The notes under the pieces are model-generated. The model saw only the letters and a program-made list of their open reading frames with translations, did no database searches and was not told where the DNA came from. The position numbers and the translations under genes were made by a program. A stretch of 64,000 nt of DNA. Source: Metabacillus litoralis. GTDB taxonomy: Bacteria > Bacillota > Bacilli > Bacillales > Bacillaceae. Of the stretch, positions 1-9,203 are shown piece after piece (the first letter of the stretch is position 1; the number at the start of each line of letters is the position of its first letter). The stretch lies in the NCBI RefSeq assembly GCF_020524045.1, contig NZ_JAIVKL010000002.1:1-64000 (forward strand), read 5' to 3'.

Positions 1-340
1 GTTAACTTACCAATAAACCATTGGTGTGTTTGTCAAGAGCGATTGCGCAGCCTTTCCACCTAATAACTGGCAGAGAGCTTAAACTTCTAGGTAGTTTTCA
101 TAGAACTTTTGACACTACCCGTTTTATTACACTCGGTTTTTTTAAAAAAATAGATTGAACCTTTGCCATCGTCTGAACCAACTCTTTTAGCTATGAAGAC
201 AAAATAAAAGGGATAATGAGGATATATTATGAAATAAAACTGATTTAATAGAAAAACAAGTAAGTTACTAAAGTGAGGATTTTAGATTTTTGAAGTAGTT
301 CATGATGTTGCTACCGAGTTATATTGGGAATCGATATAAA
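1..340. other. Left-edge stretch with no recognised gene
   Basis: AT-rich, with stop codons in all frames. I see no coding region, RNA gene or repeat. It may be the 3' flank of a gene outside the window. Confidence 0.4.
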
Positions 341-367
341 ATTCCGATTGATTTTCACAATCGGAAT
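341..367 (-). terminator. Rho-independent terminator of the small gene at 387-602
   Basis: A perfect 10-bp inverted repeat (ATTCCGATTG and CAATCGGAAT) has a 7-nt loop. On the minus strand it is followed by a T-rich run. It lies 20 bp past the stop of the minus-strand gene. Confidence 0.8.
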
Positions 368-386
368 CTTTTGCGACTTTCTATTA

Positions 387-602
387 CTATCTATGATGTT
401 TTTTTGGACGATCTTCTTCATCTAATAGACCATTAACAAGGTCATTGATTAAGCAACGACGGACTGCATCACAAAAATCCTCTCCATCGATTGATGCACG
501 CACAGGAACTTTAAAATCCTCATCGAAAATATCTGCTAAACGTTCTAATTTTTCATCAGAAACACCTGCTACATTGTTATTATTTCTTCTATAGTTTCCC
601 AT
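387..602 (-). CDS. Small hydrophilic protein of unknown function, 71 aa
   Basis: I do not recognise the family. The ATG at 602 has an excellent AGGAGG site about 8 nt upstream, and a strong terminator follows the stop, so this is a real monocistronic gene. The protein has an N-terminal Asn/Arg stretch, an acidic middle with two cysteines, and a basic end (PKKHHR). There is no signal peptide or membrane segment. The composition and closeness to a spore-type glycan cluster would suit a spore or coat-associated small protein, but that is only a guess from context. Confidence 0.7.
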   Translation of the reverse strand: MGNYRRNNNNVAGVSDEKLERLADIFDEDFKVPVRASIDGEDFCDAVRRCLINDLVNGLLDEEDRPKKHHR

Positions 603-1138
603 TCATTCCACCTCCTTGTTGATTCTTAATACATTATATGTTTGATAAGTAACTGAGGAAGGGCAAGTATAATCACTTTATAAAATGTGCTAGTTTCATC
701 GTGTGCATATCTACTTATTTGTGATAAGTTAAACACAAAAATTCAAATAGCTAATAAATAGACCAATAATATAAAGAATAATATTGAAGGAAATGACTAA
801 ACCTTTGTATGTACTATGTTTTTTACAAGAATGATTATTTCAGGGATAGCCTATTAATACTATTAGTAGCAGTTTGTCATACATTTACATATGAATACGC
901 GATTCTTTTTTAATCCTTATGAAGTTAAATAGCCATCTTATGTGGAGTTAAAAGTTTAATCTATTTTGAATAAAGTGAGTATGTTTAATATAACTTGTAA
1001 ACGAAAATTGCTCTTTGGATTTGAAGAAATATGAATTGACTAAGCATAATTTGTAATTAATGTCAAAAGGTACAAACATCTAATAGTTATCAAATGTTGA
1101 TTTTTCTCTATGGAATTATTGAAAGGGGTTTAACAAGA
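603..1138. other. Intergenic region with no recognised gene
   Basis: About 530 bp, very AT-rich, between divergently transcribed genes. It must hold promoters for both neighbours, but no convincing -35/-10 pair or operator could be singled out. No repeat or RNA was seen. Confidence 0.4.
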
Positions 1139-1783
1139 ATGGATATTAATTTGTATGAATGGTTAGGGTACTTAGCTTCTCTCATAGTGCTGATCTCTTT
1201 ATTAATGAGCTCAATTATTAAGTTAAGATGGGTCAATTTAATAGGATCTAGCTTGTTTTCCCTTTATGGATTTTTAATCGGGGCTTTACCTGTTGGCTTT
1301 ATGAACTTAGGGATTGTTATCATAAACATTTATTATCTTGTAAAAATATATAGTGCCAGTGCTAAGCAAGAATATTTTAAGATCCTCCCAATTGAAAAGA
1401 ATTCAGAGTATTTTAACCATTTCCTGGATTTTTATAAAGAAGGACTTAAGAAATTCACAGATCCAGTTAAGCTCAAAGCAAATTCTTACGAAGTTAGTTT
1501 TTATATTTTACGAAACATGGTACCAGCAGGGATATTTTTAGCAACTAAGCACAACGAAGACACTTTAAAGGTAGAACTGGACTTTGTTATTCCAGAATAT
1601 CGTGATTTTAAAATCGGAAGCTTTGTTTACGAAGACAGCAAAAGTCAATTCATAGATAAAGGCTATAGTAAACTAATTAGTTTTACATCAAATGATGAAC
1701 ATATGAGTTATTTAAGAAAAATGGGTTTTAAGGAAAAGGATGAAAATGGTATGGTCTATTTCGAAAAGGTTCTATCGGATTAA
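1139..1783 (+). CDS. YgjV-type membrane protein with a cytosolic GNAT-like C-terminal part
   Basis: I start at the ATG at 1139 because GAAAGGGG precedes it at good spacing. The next upstream in-frame start has no ribosome binding site. The 214-aa protein has two parts. Residues about 5-75 carry two or three membrane helices typical of the YgjV-like family. Residues about 85-210 form a soluble region with acetyltransferase-like features, including an 'ELDFVIPEYRDFKIG' stretch and a 'LRKMGF' end. Substrate and role are unknown. It is transcribed alone, towards the minus-strand glycan operon, with a shared bidirectional hairpin between them. Confidence 0.75.
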   Translation: MDINLYEWLGYLASLIVLISLLMSSIIKLRWVNLIGSSLFSLYGFLIGALPVGFMNLGIVIINIYYLVKIYSASAKQEYFKILPIEKNSEYFNHFLDFYKEGLKKFTDPVKLKANSYEVSFYILRNMVPAGIFLATKHNEDTLKVELDFVIPEYRDFKIGSFVYEDSKSQFIDKGYSKLISFTSNDEHMSYLRKMGFKEKDENGMVYFEKVLSD

Positions 1784-1839
1784 TACCATAACAAAAAAAA
1801 ATATCTTTTTTGGTTGTTTTGTTTAGTTCATTTTTAAAA

Positions 1840-1859
1840 AGCCCCTTTTAATAGGGGCT
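1840..1859 (-). terminator. Terminator of the rfb glycan operon
   Basis: AGCCCC/GGGGCT stem with an 8-nt loop. On the minus strand it is followed by TTTTT, just past the rfbG stop. The plus strand also ends in an AT-rich run, so it may serve the 1139-1783 gene too. Confidence 0.75.
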
Positions 1860-1865
1860 AAATAA

Positions 1866-2936
1866 TTACTTACTGCAATATTCTTCTATCTGATTTGTAC
1901 ATAAACTGAAAATTTCACAATTTTTGTAGGATTTATACCAATGGACTGTTTTTTCGATTGTTTCATTAATACCCCATCTTGGAGTCCAGTTTAATTTATG
2001 TTTTGCTTTACTAATATCTAAGCTTAACAGCTTTGCTTCATGAACATCTGTTTGTTGATCAATAGTCCAGATTCCTTCCCCCCAATTTTCAACCACTAAG
2101 CTAACAAGATTTTCAACAGAGATAATCCCTTCATCTCCAGGTCCAAAGTTCCAAGCTCCAGAAAATTCTGGGCCTTGTGAAAGAATTTGAGATGTTAATA
2201 AAAGATATCCGCTCAATGGTTCTAATACATGTTGCCAAGGACGAATCGATTTTGGGGACCGAATGGAGATTGGTTTTCCTTTTTCTAATGCACGGATACT
2301 ATCTGGTATAATTCGATCTTCTGCCCAATCTCCTCCACCGATAACATTTCCTGCCCTTACTGTTGAAATTACCTTCCCATGTTCATGAAATTGATTTTCA
2401 TTAAAGTACGAGTTACGATAAGATGCAATTAATAACTCACAGCAAGCTTTACTAGAACTATAAGGATCATATCCTCCAACAGGATCATTTTCTCGATATC
2501 CCCATACCCATTCCTTATTTTCATAACACTTATCTGTTGTAATAAAAATACCTATTTTTGTTTCATCAGTTTTTCTTATCGCTTCTAGTATATTTAATGT
2601 TCCCATTACATTAACATCATACGTTTCTTTAGGATGAACATAAGAATATTTAACTAATGGCTGTGCTGCTAAATGAAATACAATTTCAGGACGGTACTGC
2701 TGAAAGACCACTTCAACTGCCTGACTATCTCTAATATCTCCTCTTATATCAATTATCTGATCTGCTATTCCTGACAAGTCATATAAGTTGCTTTTAGTTA
2801 TTGGGTCTAAAGAATAACCGATTACTTTTGCGCCAAGCATTTTTAACCAAATCGTTAGCCACGTTCCCTTAAAACCTGTGTGACCGGTCACAAGAACTGT
2901 TCTATTCTTAAACGTATCCGCAAAATCACCTATCAT
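1866..2936 (-). CDS. rfbG: CDP-glucose 4,6-dehydratase
   Basis: Converts CDP-D-glucose to CDP-4-keto-6-deoxy-D-glucose, the branch point for CDP-6-deoxyhexoses, in the cytosol. The extended SDR fold is clear: the NAD motif GHTGFKG is near residue 18, a TTDKCY stretch follows the fourth strand, and the catalytic YSSSK lies in 'GYDPYSSSKACCELL'. At 356 aa it has normal family length. It is the last gene of a minus-strand operon: its ATG overlaps the upstream epimerase stop by 11 bp and has a GGAGGAGG site. With rfbF in the same operon the pathway assignment is firm. Confidence 0.93.
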   Translation of the reverse strand: MIGDFADTFKNRTVLVTGHTGFKGTWLTIWLKMLGAKVIGYSLDPITKSNLYDLSGIADQIIDIRGDIRDSQAVEVVFQQYRPEIVFHLAAQPLVKYSYVHPKETYDVNVMGTLNILEAIRKTDETKIGIFITTDKCYENKEWVWGYRENDPVGGYDPYSSSKACCELLIASYRNSYFNENQFHEHGKVISTVRAGNVIGGGDWAEDRIIPDSIRALEKGKPISIRSPKSIRPWQHVLEPLSGYLLLTSQILSQGPEFSGAWNFGPGDEGIISVENLVSLVVENWGEGIWTIDQQTDVHEAKLLSLDISKAKHKLNWTPRWGINETIEKTVHWYKSYKNCEIFSLCTNQIEEYCSK

Positions 2937-3903
2937 TAATCAATCCTCCTCCTTTACCAACATAATTTTGCTTATACCAATTTATCGTGCGGTTGATACC
3001 TTCTTGAAAAGATATGTTAGGTTGCCAATTTAATAGCTGTTTAATTTTAGAAATATCAGGTTGTGGACTCATTCTTTCATTCTCTCTATAAGTCAATGCA
3101 CCATATTGTGGTATTAAGTCTGTTTTGGAATAGGCAAAAATGGTATCTATAAAATATTTAATAGGGTGTACTTCACCACTTCCTATATTGAAAATTTCAT
3201 TTGTTATTTCCTGATTTGATATAGCTAATATGAAAGCATCGATGAGATTTTGAATATAGCAGTAATCCCTCAATTGTTCGCAAGGTGTTAACAACACTAC
3301 ATTGTTCTTTAAAATTTGCTGAATCACATAACTAAATAATTTATGTGATTCCTCCATTTCACCATACAAATTAAACGGCCTAAAAGTAATCATGTTTATT
3401 CCTATCTGAGAAGCCAACTGATGACCGATTAAGGTTGCAGACGCTTTGGTGCTGCCATATAAATCTAAGGGTTTTAGCATCATTTCTTCATGAATAATTG
3501 TATCTTTATCACCATACTCTGAACTAGAACCTAAATTAATAATTTTTTCTATATTTTTACTGTATTGTGCTGAAATAATTGTATTTGCGGTTCCTTGTAT
3601 ATTTGTTTTAATAGCATCTTGACAATTCTTTTTCGCATTGTTTACCCCATAGGCAGCGAGATGAAATATAACATGTGGTTGAAATTTCTCAACAGCATTC
3701 TGAATATCCTTACAAATGGATATATCCCCTGTGAATGTTTGTATATGAGGTAAAGCATTTTGGACTCTCCATGGATTTGAGGTATTTCTTGTGAAAACAG
3801 CTACCTCACAATCTTTATAAATTCTATTGATAAGGTGAGAACCAATAAAACCATATCCACCTGTAACAAGGATCTTTTTATTACTAATTGTATTTTGAGT
3901 CAT
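2926..3903 (-). CDS. NAD-dependent sugar epimerase/dehydratase (extended SDR)
   Basis: Probably acts on the CDP-4-keto-6-deoxyhexose made by RfbG, as a 4-reductase or epimerase. The sequence shows TGGYGFIGSH near the N-terminus, a Ser-rich 'GSSSEYG' strand and the catalytic YGSTK. Length is 325 aa, usual for the family. The start ATG shares one base with the stop of the upstream glycosyltransferase (TAATG), so the two are translationally coupled. Exact stereochemistry cannot be read from the sequence. Relatives include CDP-abequose synthase and GDP-mannose reductases. Confidence 0.85.
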   Translation of the reverse strand: MTQNTISNKKILVTGGYGFIGSHLINRIYKDCEVAVFTRNTSNPWRVQNALPHIQTFTGDISICKDIQNAVEKFQPHVIFHLAAYGVNNAKKNCQDAIKTNIQGTANTIISAQYSKNIEKIINLGSSSEYGDKDTIIHEEMMLKPLDLYGSTKASATLIGHQLASQIGINMITFRPFNLYGEMEESHKLFSYVIQQILKNNVVLLTPCEQLRDYCYIQNLIDAFILAISNQEITNEIFNIGSGEVHPIKYFIDTIFAYSKTDLIPQYGALTYRENERMSPQPDISKIKQLLNWQPNISFQEGINRTINWYKQNYVGKGGGLINDR

Positions 3904-6068
3904 TACTTAAACCTTATTTCACTTACATCTAATGGATTTTTCGCAGTATATTTTGAAGAAACTGGAGCTAAGAATGGAGTGAGATTTGAAGTTCCTGTTA
4001 TGGCTTGTAACTTTAAACTAATTGTTTTTAAATGATGGATATAAGGTAAATAGATATAATTTATCACTTCTTCAGAAAAAGCTAATTTCTCAAGTTTCCA
4101 AAGATCATAGTGGTCTTTATTGATCATTAACATACTTCCAAAATGATAAGAAAATAACAGATTTTCATCTATTGTTAATTTTCCACTCTTATTTAAAACA
4201 GTATGTTCTCCTTTCATAACTAAATTCCAAGGAGCTACATTTATGCCGTTATTATCAATTATCTTAATATTTGAAAAGAGCTTTGGTATTGACTCTAAAT
4301 ATTTCTGATCTCCCCAACTATCATAATGAGAATTATATACATCTGAACAATGATCAATGCACTTCTCTTTCCACCAATCAAGAATCACAGCAGCACTATT
4401 GTCACGTTTAAACCCAATCAAACCTGCTTGGTACTGTCCATGAGTTTTTTCTAAATCCATTGTTCCATTCTGTTTACTTAGAAATATCGAATAACTGCCC
4501 CATTCATTCATTAATTCCAGAGGATCATTAAAGAAGTAGATATCAGTATCACAATAGATAATGTGGTCTAATTCTTTATAATGATTTAGAACATATTGAC
4601 ATAATGGTGCTTTTAAAGTCCAACAATACTCATGTATTGCACGTTCATTCTTCACTTTCAGTAATTGTTCATCCTCTATTTCTTCAAGTTGGATAAGTGT
4701 TACATTAGGCCAATTCATTTTGCTTAATAATTGGTGGGTTGTTTTATCTATCGTTAAAATCCACATGTGAAAATTTCGCATTTTTTTAAATATAGATTCA
4801 TACAAAGCCAAACCTTTAATTACATATTCTTTACTCATAATCACGGTGAAATTCATAAACGTATCCCACTGATCCATTTCACGTCTTAATTTAGAATATT
4901 TGTAAAAAGTCTTTGCATTTGAAGAGTGTCCTTTTTGCAGACCCTGTTCTATATCAAGATTATCAATTTTTGAAAGTTCATTAATCTTTCTTCGAATAGC
5001 TTCTAAATATGGAACATAAATATAGTTAATTATCTTTGTGTCTATTTTCAGATTATTTAAAGACCACAAATCAAATTCTGAAAAATTGTAAATTGAGAGA
5101 CAAGCAAAATGAAAGACGATTAATGGGTCGTTCTCAATATAAGGTCTATCTTCCTTTTTAGTTATCTCATAATCATTATTGTAAATTGTATTCCAAGGAG
5201 CAGCATCCACCCCTAGATGTGATGATATTTTAACTTTAGGGAAAAAACGAGCTAGATCATCTAAATACTTTTGATCTCCAAATCTATTTTGAGAAGATTC
5301 TTTAAAACACCACTCTATACATTTTTCTCTCCACCACTTAAGTGCTTCTCGACCATTATGATCATTCTTAAATCCTACAAGACCAGCTTGAAATTTTCCG
5401 TACTTTTCCTCTACCCAATCTAAATCTCTTTGGGGGCATAAATAAATTGATTTTTCTCCCCATTCTTTAAAAATGGGTTCAGGACTTGAGAAAAAAAACA
5501 AATCTCCATCTAAATAAATGATTGAAGGTAAATTGTAGCTTTCAAGTAGATATTCCATTAGTGGTGCCTTTAAAGTCCAACAATATTCATTTGTTTTTCT
5601 TGATTTTTTTACTTTCTTTAGCTTATTATCTTCAAAATCTTCTGATTTACCTAAAATTAAATTTTCTAGAGATAGTTTAGAAAAAATCGAATAGGTTACC
5701 TCATCAATGCAACATACAAATAAATAAAACTCATTTGAATATTTTTTTATAGATTCATATAGAGCGAGAACTTTAAAGATATATTCATTTCCTGATATTA
5801 CACAAAAGTTATATTGCTTCTCTTCCAACTTTCTTGTGATTTTAACTGACTGTGCGTCGGATACTAAATGAGCCACGTTCATGTTTGAATTATTTTTGAC
5901 TGACGAATCCTTTATACTAGTAGTATTAATAGTCTTCGGCTCTATTAATTCATCATAGTTTTTAGGACTCTTAGAAATAGATGTTGCATTATCCTCTAAC
6001 TTTTGCTCATTCTCGTTACTCCACAACAATCTGATATTATTTACTAATCTATCAATATAATCACTCAT
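3903..6068 (-). CDS. Tandem-duplicated GT8-like glycosyltransferase
   Basis: About 721 aa. I start at the ATG at 6068, behind an AAGGAGGG site; the upstream in-frame ATG at 6101 has none. After a roughly 80-residue polar leader come two copies of the same GT-A-type domain, residues about 85-370 and 400-700. Each has a 'LALYESI' helix, 'EYCWTLKAPL', a metal-binding DxD (LDGDLFFF in copy 1, CDTDIYFF in copy 2), 'QAGL(V/I)GFK', 'GDQKYL' and 'APWN'. Both copies keep the DxD, so both may be catalytic. It is coupled to the epimerase downstream and follows rfbF by 20 bp, which points to transfer of sugars in this pathway. Confidence 0.85.
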   Translation of the reverse strand: MSDYIDRLVNNIRLLWSNENEQKLEDNATSISKSPKNYDELIEPKTINTTSIKDSSVKNNSNMNVAHLVSDAQSVKITRKLEEKQYNFCVISGNEYIFKVLALYESIKKYSNEFYLFVCCIDEVTYSIFSKLSLENLILGKSEDFEDNKLKKVKKSRKTNEYCWTLKAPLMEYLLESYNLPSIIYLDGDLFFFSSPEPIFKEWGEKSIYLCPQRDLDWVEEKYGKFQAGLVGFKNDHNGREALKWWREKCIEWCFKESSQNRFGDQKYLDDLARFFPKVKISSHLGVDAAPWNTIYNNDYEITKKEDRPYIENDPLIVFHFACLSIYNFSEFDLWSLNNLKIDTKIINYIYVPYLEAIRRKINELSKIDNLDIEQGLQKGHSSNAKTFYKYSKLRREMDQWDTFMNFTVIMSKEYVIKGLALYESIFKKMRNFHMWILTIDKTTHQLLSKMNWPNVTLIQLEEIEDEQLLKVKNERAIHEYCWTLKAPLCQYVLNHYKELDHIIYCDTDIYFFNDPLELMNEWGSYSIFLSKQNGTMDLEKTHGQYQAGLIGFKRDNSAAVILDWWKEKCIDHCSDVYNSHYDSWGDQKYLESIPKLFSNIKIIDNNGINVAPWNLVMKGEHTVLNKSGKLTIDENLLFSYHFGSMLMINKDHYDLWKLEKLAFSEEVINYIYLPYIHHLKTISLKLQAITGTSNLTPFLAPVSSKYTAKNPLDVSEIRFK

Positions 6069-6088
6069 TACTAATGTTTCCCTCCTTT

Positions 6089-6829
6089 CTAAGAGTTCCA
6101 TATTTTATTTGCTTCAACTAAATCTTTAGGTGTATCAATTGACATCCATAACCCATCATGTTCAAAAATTGCCAATTCTTCATCTTTTATTAAATTTTTT
6201 AAGGGACGATCTTCAAGAACACAACCTCTATCATCACTCAAATAGCGAAAAAAGTCTCGATTACAGACAAAGAATCCACCATTAATAATTGAATTACCCT
6301 CAGGCTTTTCAACAAATTTCGTTGCAATGCCATTGTCTACTTCAAGAATTCCATATTGACTTTGTTTTCTTATACCGGTAAGAGTCACTGTTTTCCCCTT
6401 TTCCTTATGAAACTTGATCAAATGATCAATATTAATATCTGATAATCCATCTCCATACGTTAGTAGAAAAACATCATCTTCAATATATTTCTCGATATTT
6501 TTTATTCTAGCGCCAGTCATCGTTTCTAAGCCGGTATCTGCAAAAGTAATCAACCAATCCTCTACTTTATCCAGCGAAATAGGTTTGTTGTCGTTTAAAG
6601 AGAACTCAATATCGCTTTCCTTCCACTTGTAATCAATGAAATATTCTTTAATTTTATCTCCCTGGTACCCAAGTGGTAATATAAATTCATTACAACCATA
6701 TTGACTATATAATTTCATAATATGCCAAATAATAGGTTTTCCATTCACACGTGCTAAAGCTTTCGGTATATTTTCTTCTAACCCTCTCATTCTAAGTCCC
6801 TTACCACCGCACAAAATAACAACCTTCAT
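6089..6829 (-). CDS. rfbF: Glucose-1-phosphate cytidylyltransferase
   Basis: Makes CDP-glucose from CTP and glucose-1-phosphate, the substrate of RfbG. The start at 6829 (MKVVILCGG) is chosen because GAAAGGG lies 8 nt before it; the earlier ATG two codons upstream is too close. The nucleotidyltransferase signature CGGKG is followed by a slightly non-standard 'RMRGLEENIPKAL' (the family usually has GTRLxEET and PKPM). Then come 'GKPIIWHIMK', 'LTYGDGLSDIN' and 'EKPEG'. 246 aa is about normal. It is the first gene of its operon, behind a terminator that separates it from the GT2 gene. Confidence 0.92.
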   Translation of the reverse strand: MKVVILCGGKGLRMRGLEENIPKALARVNGKPIIWHIMKLYSQYGCNEFILPLGYQGDKIKEYFIDYKWKESDIEFSLNDNKPISLDKVEDWLITFADTGLETMTGARIKNIEKYIEDDVFLLTYGDGLSDINIDHLIKFHKEKGKTVTLTGIRKQSQYGILEVDNGIATKFVEKPEGNSIINGGFFVCNRDFFRYLSDDRGCVLEDRPLKNLIKDEELAIFEHDGLWMSIDTPKDLVEANKIWNS

Positions 6830-6907
6830 ATCCATCACCCTTTCTATCAATGTAATGCATATGCTATTCAATTATCTCTTCAATGTATGAGGTAAATATA
6901 TTAGAAG

Positions 6908-6930
6908 AAAAAAAACAGTTCAAACGAACT
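6908..6930 (-). terminator. Terminator after the GT2 gene
   Basis: AGTTC-GTTT-GAACT stem-loop followed by eight T on the minus strand. It sits between the GT2 gene and rfbF and so divides the minus-strand cluster into two transcription units. Confidence 0.8.
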
Positions 6931-7003
6931 AAATTAAATAGACACAAGACATCTAATTTTCATTGGTAAATAGAAAAACACTCTTCCAACTATATTACTA
7001 ATT

Positions 7004-7945
7004 TTAGTGAGTAAGATCTTTATTTCGTTGTTTTCTACAACCCAATCGTAAAAGAATTCTTTGTTTCAAATATAAAAATAAAGTTTTTACCTTTTTGATT
7101 TTAAATCGTTTTGTACTCATATTTTTAACGATACTGTACCCCTCTTTCGTGCGATTCGTTCTTATAAGTCTTTCGGCATAGTCCAATTCTACTTTAACTA
7201 AGTATTCCTTTAATTCGTTTGTTGGCTCCACCTCTTTATTTTGCAAAACATTTTTTAACGTTTTAATTATAGGATAAGGCTGTGTAGTATGGAGAACAGT
7301 ACACATGCTATTTGGCAGACCACGATAATAAGTTGCTTGGTTTGTATGACTATATGCAATTTGATAATGAAGACTTATTCGAAACCACATATCTTGGTCT
7401 TCCCCATGATGATGATTTACAGCAAATACACCAACTTTTTCAAACGTTTTCTTTGGAATAAGAACGGCAGAAGAGATTATAGGGAGATCTTTGAGAACAC
7501 TTTTACTATATTGATCTATTAGACCTTCCCAGGGTGATGGAAGAATGTATTCAATTTTTGGTGTGATTTTTCTGCCATTCTTTAAAAAAATTTGGTATGC
7601 GGTAGCATATGCTCCGGCTTCTGGATATTTTTCTATTAAACGGAATACAGTCTCAAGAAATGTTGGTTTCCATTCATCATCCGCATCTAAAAATGCGATA
7701 AAATCATTTTTAGCTTCTTTTATACCCTTATTTCTTGCTGCAGAAGCTCCGGCATTTATTTGTTTAATAATTCGAATTCGAGGATCCTCAATTTCTGCTA
7801 GTTTAATTAAGCTATCGTCTGTAGATCCATCATCAATTATCACAATTTCAAATGATTGAACAGTTTGGGTTAAAACAGATGTTACTGCTCTTTGTATAAA
7901 GCTTTCCTTATTGTAAAGAGGGATGACTACTGTGACATCGAACAT
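7004..7945 (-). CDS. Family 2 glycosyltransferase
   Basis: Inverting GT-A transferase that adds a sugar from an NDP donor to a growing glycan at the membrane face. It starts with 'VTVVIPLYNKE', then 'IVIIDDGSTDDS', 'NAGASAARNKGI' and the metal-binding 'FLDADDEW' near residue 90, all textbook GT2 features. 313 aa with a basic C-terminal tail and no membrane helix. Its ATG lies inside the 3' end of the pyruvyl-transferase gene (19-bp overlap) behind GGGAGGG, so the two are one transcription unit ending at the 6908-6930 terminator. Confidence 0.9.
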   Translation of the reverse strand: MFDVTVVIPLYNKESFIQRAVTSVLTQTVQSFEIVIIDDGSTDDSLIKLAEIEDPRIRIIKQINAGASAARNKGIKEAKNDFIAFLDADDEWKPTFLETVFRLIEKYPEAGAYATAYQIFLKNGRKITPKIEYILPSPWEGLIDQYSKSVLKDLPIISSAVLIPKKTFEKVGVFAVNHHHGEDQDMWFRISLHYQIAYSHTNQATYYRGLPNSMCTVLHTTQPYPIIKTLKNVLQNKEVEPTNELKEYLVKVELDYAERLIRTNRTKEGYSIVKNMSTKRFKIKKVKTLFLYLKQRILLRLGCRKQRNKDLTH

Positions 7946-9042
7946 AATGCTCCCTCCCAGTTTTTCATCGCTAGGTCTTTTGCACCTTGAAGAGGTAATT
8001 TTGGTGATGTGTACCTATCATGCAATATGTTCATGATAGATAAATACAACTGCTCTTCTTCAAAATTGTTTGAATCGATTGTGAAATTAGGATTTGCGTC
8101 AATCTGCTTTGCCCACCCTATGCATTTCGGATGATAAGACAAGATGACAGTAGGTGTTTCAGTTAAATAACCAAATATACAGCTATGGAGTCTCATTCCA
8201 ACAAGTCCTTTACATCTTGAAATTAAATCTAAAACAGTAGCTGGATTATCTTGATAAGGTATTCGTGAAACGGGGATCTGGATGTTAAGCCTTCTCATCA
8301 TTTCACTATGAATATCAACATCTCCAAATACTGGGTGCCCATTAAAGTCAATAAAAATCAATTCTTCAACATCTTCTTCTGTAAGACGATTTAACACATT
8401 TAAAATCTTCTCGAATCTTATTTTCTCTGTGGCAGTATTTAAACCAATATACCTTTCGTAATGGCATAACGAAATGGCAAGCCCCTTACGTTTTGAGGGA
8501 CTCTTTTTGACGTTATTTTCTAGTTGAGTAATTGGAAAGAGTGCGGCTAAATCAAACGTTTTCTCTACATTGATGTCATGAGCTAAACTTTTAACAATAT
8601 CGTAGCTTTCTTGATCACGTACGCCAATATATGAGAGATTATTCACAAATTTTTTACACGCTAGTTCTGCTCCACTATCTCTAAATGGCCCAAAAGAAAC
8701 CCCTAATGCAATCGCACCTTTTCCTCTACTTAAATCAATTAAATCTGAGTCTCGTGTCAATTTATCCGTAGAATGAAAAACGGATCCTCCACCAAACACA
8801 ATCATGTCAGATGTTAAAGCATGATAATACATTCTTAATAAATTTTCACTCTTCATGTTTTCTTCTTTCACAAACAAAGGTGCTACAGCAAATTTCTGAT
8901 CAAGTCTTGGTAATTGTGCTGCAGTTGCTAGTATTTCATCAGATTGAAAAAATTGAGAGCATGCCCAAGATGATGAAACTAAAAGTGCATCATCACCTGT
9001 GTTGTATTCACCATAATACCCTGATAATAGAATTTTCCCCAT
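7927..9042 (-). CDS. Polysaccharide pyruvyl transferase family protein (CsaB/WcaK type)
   Basis: Adds pyruvate ketals from phosphoenolpyruvate to a sugar of a surface polymer. Family signs are the N-terminal 'GYYGEYNTGDDALL', 'VFGGGSVFHS' near residue 80, 'AIALGVSFGPF', and the C-terminal 'GMRLHSCIFGYLTETP'. 371 aa is normal. It has an AGGAGAG site. It is the first gene of the minus arm of a divergent pair with the CgeB-like gene at 9204, and it is a distant paralogue of the plus-strand gene at 10166, giving one pyruvyl transferase on each arm. Confidence 0.88.
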   Translation of the reverse strand: MGKILLSGYYGEYNTGDDALLVSSSWACSQFFQSDEILATAAQLPRLDQKFAVAPLFVKEENMKSENLLRMYYHALTSDMIVFGGGSVFHSTDKLTRDSDLIDLSRGKGAIALGVSFGPFRDSGAELACKKFVNNLSYIGVRDQESYDIVKSLAHDINVEKTFDLAALFPITQLENNVKKSPSKRKGLAISLCHYERYIGLNTATEKIRFEKILNVLNRLTEEDVEELIFIDFNGHPVFGDVDIHSEMMRRLNIQIPVSRIPYQDNPATVLDLISRCKGLVGMRLHSCIFGYLTETPTVILSYHPKCIGWAKQIDANPNFTIDSNNFEEEQLYLSIMNILHDRYTSPKLPLQGAKDLAMKNWEGALCSMSQ

Positions 9043-9133
9043 GTTATCTCTCCTATCCTTTTTCTATTAATGTACGTAAATAAATAAACTAGGGTTCTAG
9101 TTTTATTTAAAACTAAATAATCTGTCTTGTTCC

Positions 9134-9160
9134 ACAATGTAAATAAATTCATATGTTATG
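9134..9160. promoter_or_regulatory. Possible divergent sigma-K-like promoter elements
   Basis: CATATGTTA at 9150-9158 (plus strand) and CATAACATA at 9160-9152 (minus strand) both fit the CATAnnnTA -10 consensus of mother-cell sigma-K and overlap. On the plus strand an AC at 9134 could be the -35, though the 14-nt spacer is a little short. On the minus strand no AC is well placed. This is suggestive only. The location between two divergent glycan genes is what makes it worth noting. Confidence 0.3.
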
Positions 9161-9203
9161 AATATATGATTTCTACCATTTTAAAAATAAGGAGAGAGAA
9201 GAT

